A DNA stretch of 64,000 nt from Harmonia axyridis. Lineage: Eukaryota; Arthropoda; Insecta; Coleoptera; Coccinellidae. The number at the start of each line of letters is the position of its first letter. Position 1 is the stretch's first letter. Under the pieces are notes generated by a model that had not been told where the DNA came from, did no database searches, and was given only the letters and a program-made list of their open reading frames with translations. The position numbers and the translations under genes were made by a program. Positions 10,871 through 22,280 of the stretch are shown here, in pieces. Location of the stretch: assembly GCF_914767665.1 (NCBI RefSeq), contig NC_059504.1:39649720-39713719 (forward strand). Direction: 5' to 3'.

Positions 10871-12152
10871 TAGGGATTCATCAAGCCAAGTAGCATGACA
10901 TTTTAACCAACTACTTGAGTGAAAATCGAGCTCATGAAAAATTACATAGTTGCGCTTGACATTAGATATTTATTGCTTGACTTGATATGAAGCTACTTGA
11001 TATTACTGAGCTTGAAATGCACGCGTCGCACGGCATATATTTCTGAAATCTCGTGCGCGCTTAAACTAAATCAGGGGAATCCCCTTATTTAGTTTGAGCG
11101 CCGATAGATTGAAGCATTCCCCAGTGTGACTTTATTAGTAGTTTTTTTTCACATTTCCAGGAAATATATTAGTATTGGTAGTTTCAGAAATATCTTTCCA
11201 AACTTGGCCAAAATGACCAAGGACTTTTTATCAACGACAGCATTTTCAGCTCCTGTTGAAAAACAATTTTCCAGAGCTGCTCTTACAGTTACAAAAACCC
11301 GCAATAGGTAAGGCTACCAATCTATAAGATGCCTCATGTATCTCAGATCCTGAAGGTTTCTCAATATTAAGAAAGTTCATTTTTAATTATTTTTTATTTT
11401 TCGATTTATAATGATTTAATTTTTGTTACAATAATACAATAACAAATAAAATTTTCTTCTCATTTCATCATTTTTTCATTGATGTGACACTACACAATTA
11501 AACTGCTAAAAATAAAGCTAAATAAGTCTTGACATGATTCAAGTACTTGATAAATAAATAATTGACTTGAAATTGAAAAACTATACTACTTGAGCTTGAA
11601 TTGATTTCAAGTCAAGCTCAAGTGAAGTAGTATCTTTCAATCTCAAGTCAAGTATTTATTTATCAAGTATCAATTATATCAAACTACTAGATTTTTAGCA
11701 GTTTTATTGTATAGTGTCACATCTATTCTCTTTTTCCGAGTCTTTTTCATATGAATAAAAACCTTAATTAATTTCAATGGTCTTTCAAACTTGTATTTTC
11801 AATGTGACTTCAGCTTTTAGATTTCTGAAACTACCAAAATCTACCAATATATTTCATAGAAATGTGAGAAAACTATTAACAAAGTTACACTGTCGAATGC
11901 TTCAATCTCTCGGCGCTCGAGGAATCTTTATTTAGTCTATGCGCGCAAGAGATTGCAGAAATATATGCCGTGCGACGCTTGCATATCAAGCTCAAGTAAT
12001 ATCAAGCCCAAGTGATATCAATAGCTTGATATTGAAGCAATAAATATCTAAAATCAAGTCAAGACAAGCTCAAGTATGTAACTTTTCACGAGCTTGATTT
12101 TCAAGTCAAGTAGTTGGTTAAAATGTCAGCTACTTGGCTTGATGAATCCCTA
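10871..12152. mobile_element. Long foldback hAT-derived element (1.28 kb)
   Basis: Starts TAGGGATTCATCAAGCCAAG and ends with the reverse complement, GCTTGATGAATCCCTA. The two arms are inverted copies over much of their length. For example, GGTAGTTTCAGAAAT on the left is mirrored as ATTTCTGAAACTACC on the right, and both arms carry a GTGTGAC/GCATTCCCC-type block. The centre (about 11540-11665) is the same CAAGTCAAG-rich palindrome that makes up the short foldbacks at 46012, 57544 and 58183. The left arm alone keeps a hAT transposase fragment. Flanks are ATTAAGAA on the left and CTTAGACA on the right, so no clean 8-bp duplication survives. Confidence 0.75.
11126..11311 (+). pseudogene. hAT transposase C-terminal (dimerisation) fragment
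   Basis: The frame reads FPNLAKMTKDFLSTTAFS, then PVEKQFSRAALTVTKTRNR, then stop. This is the hAT C-terminal dimerisation signature, in which a leucine/alanine-rich LAK...L segment is followed by a serine-rich turn, S/ER.FS.A.L..TK.RNRL. Only about 45 residues of the domain remain and the rest of the transposase is absent. The stop comes immediately after RNR, where hAT proteins continue with L. It lies in the left arm of the foldback element, supporting a hAT origin of that family. Confidence 0.75.
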
Positions 12153-13254
12153 CTTAGACATTATGGAACAGTATCTCAATGACCAAAGTTTATTTAACTT
12201 TATTTAGCACCCCAAATGTTGCAACTCAGCAGCAACAGCAGTAACATCACCGATGTGTAAAGTGACTTTTGCTAGAAATGGGAGAAAATAATAATGAACT
12301 GCTTCAGTTGTTTTGGCATATTATGAAATTTTTTAGAAGTACCTTTTTCATCAAAATGTTCATGATTCTGTACAAAAACAACGATTTCACCACTTTTCAA
12401 GATGAACCAAATTCCGAACGACATCCCTTCCCATCGCAATCTTCTCACAACCCCTATCCGGCCTTCCCTCCGGAGGGGGTAGCTCCATTCTGCCATCCAT
12501 CTCATAAGAGAAACGATCAAGCTTTTTATTACCCTGTGAAATATCGAGCTAAATGATGCTGCATTAATACAGCGCGTGTCCGCAATATGTTTCACAAATT
12601 TAATCATCTAATACATATTTGCCAAGGGATGGCGCTGTTAATGTATTCTTTTCGGTACTGCAAATATGCCATGTAATCAATTTATCCTCTCCAGTGGAGA
12701 GGTTTGGGTGATGATGGAGATGAGGACAAAGCGTAACAAAGCGGTGGCGAGTATCAGATCACTATATGAGATTTTTTGCTGTATTATATGCACATTTGTC
12801 TCATCAATTATTCCTGTGGGATGGTAGGGAAATTTGTCTAATTTGAACACAAATAAATTGATGGCACCAATGACGAAAGTCAGGACTTCAACCACCTCAT
12901 CATGATACTCAGTAAATTGTTATGTGAAAAAAAAAATTGAGCGGACTGCAGTAATACATGAGTAGGAACTCATAACTTTTGTGATGAAACCTGTATTTGA
13001 TATTATTTTCACATTAATTGATGAAACATGTATTTGAAATGAACAAAAGACTGATATCAAGTCAAGATTTTCTCATTGCTCGTTCATGCGTGTGCCAATT
13101 GCGCCCTTGGAGACATAATTAATGAACGAGTGATTAAAGACTCCTGACTTCACGTTTTTTTCAATACCTAGGTTTATAGGTAACAGAAGCATTGTTCACA
13201 TCAGTTTAAATGTGTAAACATTCGTACTTCAAAGTTATCATTATTTTAATTTCA
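12153..13254. other. No gene seen; possible conserved non-coding block
   Basis: The stretch around 12420-12720 is less AT-rich than its surroundings and contains several homeodomain-like sites, such as TTAATCATCTAAT and GTAATCAATTTAT. The frames at 12269-12556 (plus) and 12272-12607 (minus) overlap on opposite strands and match no family I know. A regulatory role is only a guess. Confidence 0.25.
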
Positions 13255-13345
13255 GAGCACTGTACTAGTGATTCGGAGGTTGTGAGTTCGAGTCCCGATA
13301 GAGGAGGTTCTTTTTCCGGAAGTGAAAAATTGTCTGCTATGCCGT
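13255..13345 (+). mobile_element. tRNA-derived SINE fragment
   Basis: Carries GTGATTCGGAGGTTGTGAG and a B box (GTTCGAGTCCC), then GAGGAGGTTCTTTTT and AAAAATTGTCTGC. The same order occurs in the SINE copies at 18087-18284. A short ATT run follows near 13350. The A-box half is truncated. Confidence 0.6.
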
Positions 13346-16190
13346 GATATATTATTATTAGATATTTTCAACATTTGCCAAGTGGTTTTCAGTAGAATGT
13401 ACATACATACGTACAATTTACTAAATATTTATTTTATTATATTGTTGATATTCAAGAGTTTATATCTAATATGTTTATGACGAAGTGCACATTTCATCTC
13501 TTTTTTGAGAATTCTTGTGATTGACTTATTCCTTTCAGGATTCCAGTTTAAGTCAAGTAAATAAATCAACACCAATCAAAACCGATATTTCATTTCTTTA
13601 AACCTTATTATTTTCTTTTAATATTGCAGAATATCGTATGTTGTACGAAAAATTTACCTTAAAAAAATTATATTTACTATGTGGTTGGAACTCAAGACTA
13701 TTCGTCCCTTTTTTACCTCTGTTCATAATTTACTTTTTGAATCCAAAAATCAGATTGAAAAATCTGGATATACCGTCCAGATTCAATCGAAAAATATAAG
13801 GACTATTTCAAACGAAGATTATTACCTACAACACTCGTTCACTATATGTATGTATATCTACTGTATTGATCCTACTAGCTCGAAAAAACCATACATGAAT
13901 TTAAAAATGTTGGTATTTATATTAAAACTTACAAAATTCATGTCCCAAAAAAATGACGGCACACAGTCATGAAATTGGGAGTATTTGTTTCTACAATATC
14001 TACCTGTTGTGTTGTGCCCTCATCGAGGAAAATAATTTTTATCACACACATTTTTAAGTCGTAGCTATCAGCTTTGGTTTTATAAAAATTTTATTTAGAT
14101 TTCATTACGAATACGCACAGGTTCAAACCCAACCAAGGAACCAAGATACTTGAGTTTTCCATTTGTTACAACATATTTTCGAACGATTTGAGATAAAAGA
14201 GCAAATAAAGTATATTTATATTCCGAATTGTGAACAGTGAAAAGGATTCATATAGAGGAATCAAATACAAAAGATAATATTTCAGAAATTCAACCATAAA
14301 AAAATAATGTCGTGAAAATCTGTTTTTGTACGCGTCCGTCTACTCTCATATCTTGGACTGATAGAGACATTTTTGCTTGTTCACTGACTAAAACTTTTTC
14401 AAAATCACCTTCTGCCGTTGTCCCCGAAAGAAAAAAGCCTAGAAAATACTCCCCGATTCTCATCATTCCTTTTTTTCCATATTATTCACATAGTGGAGCA
14501 CTCCGGGATATCTAAAAATCTATTCATAAATGCCATCTATTCTACTCGTCTTATATCGTAGGTATCACCAATTGCCGAGAAAATGCTTGAAAAATAAAAA
14601 CTACAGCTTACTTTCATTACTTTTATTAACTATTTGGCATTCCTCTGAGGAATTAATATTCTAATTAGAGATTCGAAAATTATTCTTGAAATATCCAGAA
14701 GCCGCCTCAAAAATGGAATAAAATTCGACAAAGTTTATCGAAGAGAATGCTGAGAACCTGATGAGTTTGAGCATCAATAACTTGTGAAAAAGTACTGTGA
14801 CTTCTATGAAGGGGATTAAGTGTCTTCTAAGTTACTTATGATATGATGTGATACTATATTGCATAATGCCACACCTTTGATGGCTTTTGAATTCTTGGTG
14901 TTTCTAACTGAATCATATTCTCATTTGGAACACATGAGATTTTTGGTAATCATTCTTGAAATGCTGCCCCTGAATTTTGGCGATCTAGTCAACCGCCTAC
15001 CCTGCCTACCCCCTAGCAACTGCTCTGGTCTCATCAAAACCAAAAAAAATGAGGCAGATTGAAAAAAAAAAACTAATATTTCAGTGATGACAGATTTGAA
15101 ATTTCTTCTGTAGATGTCCGATAATTTTTTCGCAGAATTTTATAATGATTGCGTCACCAGCACTATAAAAAATTCAGAAGAACATGGGAGAAAGCCCAAT
15201 ATTTCCAAATTTGATAGGGATATGTAAAACAATCACGCGAATGCTCGTTAAAGTTTCATCAGTTTCATCATCAAAACTCCGATGACATCAATAATATATC
15301 ATATTTCATATAAAAGTAAAAACGATTCTCTGGTGTCCTATAAGCGCATGAATGAACAAATCTTCAAAAGCTTCTGTCAATAAGTCAATTATTTTCTTGA
15401 ATTTTTTCATATTCTTTAATATGTTTCGTTAGATAGGAGGATAGATAGTAGATATATACTATAAACTTAGGTTTTTTTCATCTTATCCCACAAAACATCT
15501 CAAATGTCCAAGGATCAACCAATCCGTAAAACCTTTCACAATCCTCACCACCGGTAAGTTGTACATTAATTAAGCTGTACAAATCCGTGATCCAAACAAA
15601 CAAGAGCGAACAACGACGCCAATTACCAATTCAAAGCAAGCAGAACACAGCAAGACTCTTCAAGCCCTCAACCGAACAGTTTAAATCGCATTTAAACCTC
15701 CCAAAAAGGCCGACAAAATAATAACTTCGTGGTGGTGAATAAAACTGGTTTGAATATTTTACACCTACGGAGTATCAAAAGAGAGAGAAAAGAACTCTCA
15801 AGAAATAGCCCTTAGACGAGAATCTAGTGGCCGGGGACAAAGAGAAAGGTCGGTTTTGGCGACAGGCAGTCTAGCCACTACGACGGTATTTTCCCAAATT
15901 ATGTTCAGAGCATCAGCTCCAGGTGCTATTGATTGGACACCTGCACCAGAACAATTGACTCACGTTGCTAGGATACCAACGATTGCACGCTAAATCTGAA
16001 GATTTGTCAAATCTGCATGCGTCGCGGGGTCTATTCTTATGGAGAAACCCCTCGACGTTGCACAGTGGCGGGCGGGGGATTTGAACGGGTATGAGGGTTG
16101 TGATCGATTCACTTCAATTGATGTTTGCTCATAGACCGTGGGTTGTTATGAAGTTTCTTCAATTACAATTAATTACTTTGAGTTATTTCT
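13346..16190. other. No gene seen
   Basis: AT-rich to about 15.5 kb. From roughly 15560 to 16110 the sequence is more complex and GC-richer (for example CTAGTGGCCGGGGAC), but I recognise no exon, splice pattern or RNA gene there. The frames at 13679-13972, 14312-14515 and 14859-15062 look like chance. Confidence 0.45.
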
Positions 16191-16380
16191 GAAGAAAGCT
16201 ACATAACCCCAGGAATCATCCCACAATATCAGAAAGAGAGGATTAAAGCATCACATATTACAGACTTTGGGTACATAGCATCATTGCTGAGCCCAGTTCC
16301 CCCCTGGTTGGAGCAAGGGGCTTATTGCTATCCAGTGTGGGGATTTTGTGAAAGAAGAAGAAGAAGAAAGCTACATAACC
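16191..16380 (+). mobile_element. Short retroposed fragment with 18-bp target duplication
   Basis: A 154-bp insert (16209-16362) ends in a (GAA)n tail and is bracketed by the perfect direct repeat GAAGAAAGCTACATAACC (16191-16208 and 16363-16380). A long target duplication with a simple-repeat tail is the mark of LINE-mediated retroposition. The insert itself contains CCCCCTGGTTGGAGCAAGG and is probably the 5'-truncated 3' end of a LINE. The source clade cannot be named. Confidence 0.8.
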
Positions 16381-16877
16381 TCAATAGACCGGGAACCTGA
16401 TAAAGGCCCGGCTCCATGTGTTTCTTGAGAAATAATATAAAATGCAAACCCATCTTTTTCATTCAGTTGCTATAGAGAAAACCAATTGCTATATCTAATA
16501 TTCTTAAGTTAATATTATGTTTATCTTTGTAATTTTCTGGGAAAATGAAAAGAAACTCCAACATCACCATTTTACATTCAAGCTGATGTTGTTACCCGAA
16601 TTTACGAAGCAATAGGAGACTTGAATGAATCTTTTGTTATTGGTTACAAGAATGTATTGACAAAAATGGTCATGTTTTTGAGGGTTAAAATGACCCAAGA
16701 GGTCCTTTATCTTTAATATTTCCACATTTAGGGTATTGACTACTTTCTCTTTACAATTTTAGCCGAAAACTAAGTTTCGAAAAAAGTTTTTACTTTTGAC
16801 TCTTCTATTAATAAATTAATGGTCTTAATTTTTAGGTATGTATTAATTGAAGCCTTTATGATGTATTATATCTTTTG

Positions 16878-17546
16878 TCAAACTTGTCCAGTGGCGTAGA
16901 TATAGGGGTGCGATGATCCTTTTTTTATTGAAAGTTTGCACTACTGTTTTCTTTTCGAAACATTCTTCAATTTTTGAAATGAACAGAGCTTCATTAAAAA
17001 AAGAGGTCTCTTGAAATATTTTCATAGAATGTACCATTTGCGAAATAATCGACTACAAAGCAAATACTATCCACAAAAATCTACAAAAATTAATTTTTCA
17101 AATTTTCCCATTAGTGATAAATGAAAGTACAAAAATTGTTGTAGTGTATTAGAACGCTTTCGGATGGCTTTCAATTGAACATTTCTGAAAGACACTCAGA
17201 CCCAAAGATCGTGTTAAAATTTTTCGTTCAAGTGTCTGATGATTATTTTTCCTGAAATGTTCAATTAGATAAAATCAGTACTATTATTAGTACTTTCATT
17301 CATCACTCATGAGAAAATTTGAAAAATTAAATGTTGTAGATTTTGCGGATAGTATTTTCTTTGTACTCGATTATCTCGAAAATGGTACATTCTTTGAAAA
17401 TAATTCAGAATAACTTTTTTTCAATAAAGCCCTGTCGATTTTAAAAATAAAACAATTTTTGCGAAAAAAATACAGTAGTGCAAATTTTCAATAAGAAAAG
17501 ATCATCGTACCCTATAGGTATACGGTGCGCCACTGGATAAGTTTGG
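16878..17546. mobile_element. Palindromic foldback element, CCAGTGGCG ends
   Basis: The left arm starts CAAACTTGTCCAGTGGCG and the right arm ends CGCCACTGGATAAGTTTG, its near-perfect inverse. Internal mirrored blocks include TTTGCACTACTG / CAGTAGTGCAAA and GATGATCC / GATCATC. The centre is near 17180-17220. No protein frame is seen; the 64-codon minus frame at 16843-17037 spans an arm. It is non-autonomous, and target duplications are not clear because the flanks are themselves mirrored. Confidence 0.75.
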
Positions 17547-17849
17547 CAGGAGACACTTACCTAATTCGAAAAATTCAAACAATGAATGTAATAACACTAA
17601 AGTCATAAATAAAAAACTGATTTTTTTCAAACTTCAACACCCTGTATCTCGAAAACGAAGCTTGTTAGGATATATGTTTATAGAATTTTTTTCATGAAAA
17701 GAGTTGTTCTATCTTCTATACGACGCCAAAGTTCTCACACTGAAACTGGACCACACTGTATCAGGTAGTTTTTTCAATATTCTTCTTTAATTTTCTATGG
17801 TTCTAACGATGTGAAGATCATTTCGCCATGATATCTGTATGTTTCGAAT

Positions 17850-17990
17850 TTTTAGCCAGGGCCTAGGAATGGTCTCAAATGATTAGGTTTGTCTGTCACG
17901 AACAACAATTTATCAACAATCAAACAGAAGATTCAAATTTCAGGATGGGAATTGTCACCCATAGAAATTGCAAAATTTTTTGGGGCTTGT
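17850..17990 (+). repeat. Dispersed repeat C, copy 1
   Basis: Shares GGTCTCAAATGAT / GATCTCAAACGAT, ACGAACAACAATTTATCAA / ATGAACAACAATTGATCAA, AGAAGATTCAAATTT and ACCCATAGAAA with 32385-32520, in the same orientation 14.5 kb away. No coding frame is conserved. Family unknown. Confidence 0.6.
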
Positions 17991-18086
17991 TGAAGCATCA
18001 GATCAAAGAATAACTTGAAATTTTTATGAAGCTCCCTTTGAGGATATCTATTAGTATTTATTTCCAAGTAAATAGTTTGGTGGCGT

Positions 18087-18190
18087 GCAGACAAATTTTC
18101 AATTCTGAAAAAAAGTACCTCCTCGTGCGGGACTTGAACCCGCAACCTCAGAATATCTAGTCCAGCTCTAATCACTAGGATACCGAGGAA
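18087..18190 (-). mobile_element. tRNA-derived SINE (head)
   Basis: On the minus strand it starts TTCCTCGGTATCCTAGTGAT, an A-box-like head, then has the B box GGTTCAAGTCCCGC, then GAGGAGGTACTTTTTTTC and AAAATTTGTCTGC. The head folds roughly like a tRNA, but the anticodon arm is degenerate, so it is a SINE and not a tRNA gene. It faces another copy at 18204. Confidence 0.7.
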
Positions 18191-18203
18191 GCTGAAGGTT
18201 CAC

Positions 18204-18284
18204 TTCCTCGTTGGCTAGTGATTCGGAGGTTGCGGGTTCGAGTCCCGTTCGAGGATGTAGGTAGTCTCTCCAAAATTGAAAATC
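18204..18284 (+). mobile_element. tRNA-derived SINE (head), inverted partner
   Basis: Starts TTCCTCGTTGGCTAGTGATT with B box GGTTCGAGTCCCG, then GAGGATGTAG and AAAATTGAAAATC. It is arranged head-to-head with the copy ending at 18190, leaving a spacer of about 13 bp. It lacks part of the anticodon region found in the neighbouring copy. Confidence 0.65.
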
Positions 18285-18481
18285 AATGATAATCAATTCA
18301 CAGAAGCTAAAATCCATTATTTTCGAATTAATATTTATGTCAGACTTTTTCCTTTTTTTTTCATATTGCTTCTTTTCTTTTCAATTTCTCAGATATTTCG
18401 GATATTCTTAATTCGAACACATGAGTTGAAAGCCGAAGAAAACTCTTATACACGAAAATTTTTGAATAAGCGTTTGATGTA

Positions 18482-18506
18482 GTTTCAACAACTAAGTTGT
18501 TGAAAC
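18482..18506. repeat. Perfect 12-bp hairpin
   Basis: GTTTCAACAACT is followed by one A and then AGTTGTTGAAAC, a perfect inverted repeat with a one-base centre. The role is unknown; it could be the tip of a foldback element. Confidence 0.8.
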
Positions 18507-19689
18507 GTAAAACGCTAATATAAAAACCAGAGGTCAATGTCTGGTTACTTCAGCTTCCAAGTTTGGTAGGTACCACAGAGAGGTACGCCATATTGAGCAC
18601 ATAGTAACATTAAGAATGAGTTTCTATAAAAATAACAAGCTTGCTCGATAAGAAATCAGGTGAAAGCGTTATATTTCCATTCATACCTCTGGAAGAACCT
18701 AAGATAACATTCGCAACAAATGATGACAATGCGTAGCTCAACATTCTCACAACCTTGCAAAGCGATATACGAACTTGACTGAAACTTAAGATTTTAAATC
18801 GTTTATCGCGTATCAGAATCAGAATTGGACCGATTCCATTCAAACTTTAATCCCTATATGCAGTACCAGGAAATACTACACTGTCAATGTGGTATTTTAA
18901 AGGTCCAGTTTGCGATCTGCCACATGCAATGCAACACACGGTACCGATAGAAACCATAATCCCGAAATTGCTTATCAGATCTGCGAACAATGAGATGGCA
19001 ATCTTCCAAAACCTGAAGGGTCCTTTGATGCCCATTCAAAAATGAACACTGACACTGGTATAGGTTAATCGATATTTGCCAAGTTTTTTTATTGGAATTA
19101 TACCGATGGGAGCTAATAGGATTTCACACGTATTTGGCTGTTTCGTATACAAAAAATAACATTGCTTTCTTGATTTTTCTAGTGGAAGTAAGTTGTTTAT
19201 AGGATATTATGATAAGAAATCTATAGGAAGTCCTGCTTAACGGATATGTTTGTCAATACAGCCATGTGTTGGTCGAGCATATGCTGTTCGACGAAATTAT
19301 CGATCTGTAAAGAAGATAAAAATCGAGAAGCTTCTGCTATAATGAACATCATTATTAATTCCCACAACGAATGGAAAAAGCCGCAATAAAAACTGCTTGA
19401 AAGGTTTTCTCAATGTATGCCAAAATCTCTCGATTCTCTCTTCATCTTATGTTCATCGAAAATCTGGGAGCTTGATACATTTTACATGTAAAAGATCGGA
19501 AACTGAATATTGACGACTTCATTTCATCTTTTGAAATCTTGTTCAAAATACCTAGCGAAACTATTTTAACTAGGTCTTGATATGAGAAAAATATTTTTAT
19601 TTATTGCAGAACCTGTAAAATTCGAAAAATACATAAAAACCAGATTCATGTATTGATCAAAGACTTTTTTGGGAAAAAATATTGTGCAA
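18507..19689. other. No gene seen
   Basis: Minus-strand frames at 18610-18843 and 18847-19035 are adjacent and of higher complexity (18847-19035 reads MGIKGPFRFWKIAISLF at its start). I do not recognise them, and no splice-compatible join is obvious. Confidence 0.35.
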
Positions 19690-20450
19690 GCCAAGCAATG
19701 TGTTATTCAGATTCTTCTCCACCGACAACAACGGTAAAAGGTGGTATACTGACTTTGAGCGTGGTCAAACAACAATGATGTGAACGATCTGGTATCCCGA
19801 ATTGGGAAATTGTTTCAGAAAGCATCGAAAAAAAAGTTGCATGAACATTTTTCCATGAGAAAGCTTTGCACGAAATGAGTGCCGCGCTTGATAACCGCTG
19901 TTCGAAAGCAACAACATCCTCATTTCGAATGCAGTTTTGAGTTATTTAAAATGAATAAATATATTTTTCTAATTCATTATGCAACTGTTGATGAAACAAG
20001 GATTCATCGTTACACTCTTGAGTCAAAGAGAGCAACAGCAGAGTGGGTAGTATTCAGTGAAAGCTATCCAAACCCACCAAAATCAGCATAGCATTTTTAT
20101 GGAATTGTTGGTATATTGTTTGCTGAATATCTTGACACAGTAAAACCTTAAACAGTGAGTATAAGATACATAATTATTATTATTATTATTGAATCGATTG
20201 AGTGCAGAAATGAAGAAAAAACGTCCCCAAATGCAAAAAAATTCCTCCTTGAGACAATGCTCCTCCTTGTCACAAATGGATGAAAACCATACTCAAATTA
20301 ATGGAATTGTGATTCTAACTGTTTGCAAGAACTTCTAGCTCATTCTTCAGATCTGACCTTTTGCAGACCTCAAAAGAATGCACCAGGGAAAGAAATTTGG
20401 CTCTAATAAAGAAGTCTATTTTTTTTTGGACGGTTCTATTGGCTGTTGGT
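19690..20450 (+). pseudogene. Mariner transposase relic (DD34D type)
   Basis: Three-frame reading gives pieces of an insect mariner transposase in the right order. YTDFERGQTT corresponds to the family's W-Y-T-D-F-E-R-G segment in the N-terminal DNA-binding half. YATVDETRIHRYTLESK (about 19980-20030) is the first catalytic aspartate block, TVDETWIH..T in the family. A weaker EMKKKRPQMQK-type stretch follows near 20210. Many stops and frameshifts interrupt it. No terminal inverted repeats were found. A related C-terminal piece lies on the minus strand at 32640-32995. The DDE core is broken, so it cannot be active. Confidence 0.75.
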
Positions 20451-20884
20451 ACGTGAAGTGTTACCTATAAAATTCGTACTACTCACTAATTTCACCTTGT
20501 TTCTAGGACAATGACAGGACGATGAGAATGCTTCATCAAAATTTTTGAGAAACTATGATAACTAGATAATAATAATAATGAAGTTTATTGTAGCATAAAC
20601 AGATATATGGATATAAAGTTTTGCTATTTCACAGTGGACACAACGTTGTTATACTGAAATTGTAATAGTCACACTCTCAACTACAGAATCTTTAGAAACG
20701 TTTAACTAATATTTTCGACTATGTTGTCATCTTCTAGTACAAGTTCAGTATTTATTTTTATTTATTTATTTGATCAGACGGCAAAGCCATTTTACATTGA
20801 TGAAAAATTTCAACAAAATAATCTTCATTATAATATATAAGAACATAGATATAGAATAGAAGGACGAAAATGCTAATTTTAGAT
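20451..20884. other. No gene; possible LINE tails
   Basis: AATAATAATAATGAAG (about 20569) and TTTATTTATTTATTTGATCAG (about 20758) look like simple-repeat tails of retroposed sequence on the minus strand. Bodies are not recognisable. Confidence 0.35.
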
Positions 20885-22272
20885 CAGGGGTTCCCAACCT
20901 TTTCTTAGTCAGGGGCCATTTTTATATTATTCTTGTGAGCACGGACCACTATATTGATATAATAAAAACAAACTGTTATATTGACTGAACCTCAATTGAG
21001 AGGAGAAAAGTAAATTTCATAAAAAAAAATTTTCAGTATAAACTTATATAATTATGTATAAATATTAATGTGATTTCTGAGCTTGCATCTTCTTCAAGAG
21101 TTCGGCTATCTTAGGAATAATATTGTTACTCAAAACTACACGCAAATCATCAGTCACTAGCAAACCATGCCTTGCCTTGTTTTTAATTGCCTACAGATCA
21201 GAAAATCCCTCTTCACACAAATAAGTCGCTGAAAAAACTATAAAATAGCGCAAGGTGATTTCTCGAAGTTTGGTATAAGAAAGTGCTTCTTCACACCAGA
21301 ACGACTCGAGTGATTTGATTCAAAAGCATCCTTGCAGTTTCTATCATATTGCAATTCAATGAGTTCTTCCTAAATTTTTTCTGTTACTTCTCCAGCGTCC
21401 GTACTAAAAGGGTTACGAATCAGTTTTTGATCAACTTCAACTTCTGTGGTATATTCTGGGAAGTAACGATCGAATTCATCAATCAGTATTTGTAAAAGTG
21501 TCTCGATGATTTTCTTTGAATTTGCCTTACTATCATCATATTTCGGTTCTCCCAAAAGTGCTTTCAATGTCGCAAATGCGGAATAATTACTCTTTTCAAT
21601 TTTACGCATCCACATCTGAAGTTTGCAAATAAAAGCTCGAAGTTGATCTTCAAAAATGAATATATTGGCGACGTTTTCTAATTTTTCATTTTCGGAACCT
21701 TGCAGTTGTAAATATTCAATTTATTTAAATGTCTGAAAATATCCACAAGATACGCCAAATTTATCTGACATGCAGCATCAGTGAACTGTTTCAACAAATC
21801 ATTAATTTTTTTGTCAACCAAAAAAATCTCATCGTCTTTTCTTAGTTCATATAATCTTCCCAACATATCACCTTTCGATAGCCATCGAACTTCTGTGTGA
21901 AAAAGAAATTCCTCAAGGCCAGAGTCTATTTCTTCAATGCACAATTTTTTGAAAAGGCGAGTATTTAAGGCACTGCTTTTTATAACATTGACAACTTTTA
22001 TGTCCATTTGCAGTGTATCATTGAGGCACACAGGAAGACTTTTAGAAGCTTATGCCTGGCGATGTGTGATACAATGCGTTCTTATCATCTTCGGATTTTT
22101 CTTTTTTATTAACGTCGCCAGCCCGGAACATGATCCCAATATTGCCGGAGCACCATCAGTAAAGAAGTCAACGAGTGGTCTCACATAATATTATGCGGAT
22201 ATTAAATGAAAAACTTTGAACCATTCGCGGACCATATTTTGGCTTCTGCGGACCACTGGTTGGGAACCCATG
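20885..22272. mobile_element. hAT transposon (1.39 kb) with perfect 8-bp target duplication
   Basis: The left end is CAGGGGTTCCCAACC and the right end is GGTTGGGAACCCATG, 15-bp near-perfect inverted repeats. TTTTAGAT flanks both sides (20877-20884 and 22273-22280). A second mirrored block, GGACCACT..TAT / ..GGACCACTGG, lies just inside the ends. The element contains the decayed C-terminal half of a ZBED/hAT-type transposase on the minus strand. At 1.4 kb it is much shorter than full-length hAT elements, so it is internally deleted. Confidence 0.9.
21065..22190 (-). pseudogene. hAT transposase relic (ZBED5/FAM200-like)
   Basis: Reading down the minus strand: FFTDGAPAILGS (about 22170-22130), then a THCITHRQA block with a stop just after it, then VVNVIKSSALNTRLFKKLC and TEVRWLSKGDMLGRLYELR (frame at 21678-22031). 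Next come ACQINLAYLVDIFRHLNKLN, a MWMRKIEKSNYSAFATLK frame (21370-21615), and finally YLCEEGFSDL followed by AIKNKARHG near 21180-21230. This is the order of conserved blocks in hAT transposases related to vertebrate ZBED5/FAM200 proteins, whose C-terminal hallmark is LCE.GFS.L...K.K.R. The N-terminal BED finger and first catalytic block are missing. Several stops and frameshifts show it is dead. The frames themselves show only short breaks, so decay is moderate. Confidence 0.85.
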
Positions 22273-22280
22273 TTTTAGAT

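Noticed and set aside
12272..12607. 111-codon minus frame as a gene
   Set aside because: No recognisable domain, no start context or splice sites, and a similarly long frame lies on the other strand; better read as non-coding.
18121..18190. True tRNA gene
   Set aside because: A and B boxes are present but the anticodon arm does not pair properly and the sequence continues into a SINE body shared with other copies.
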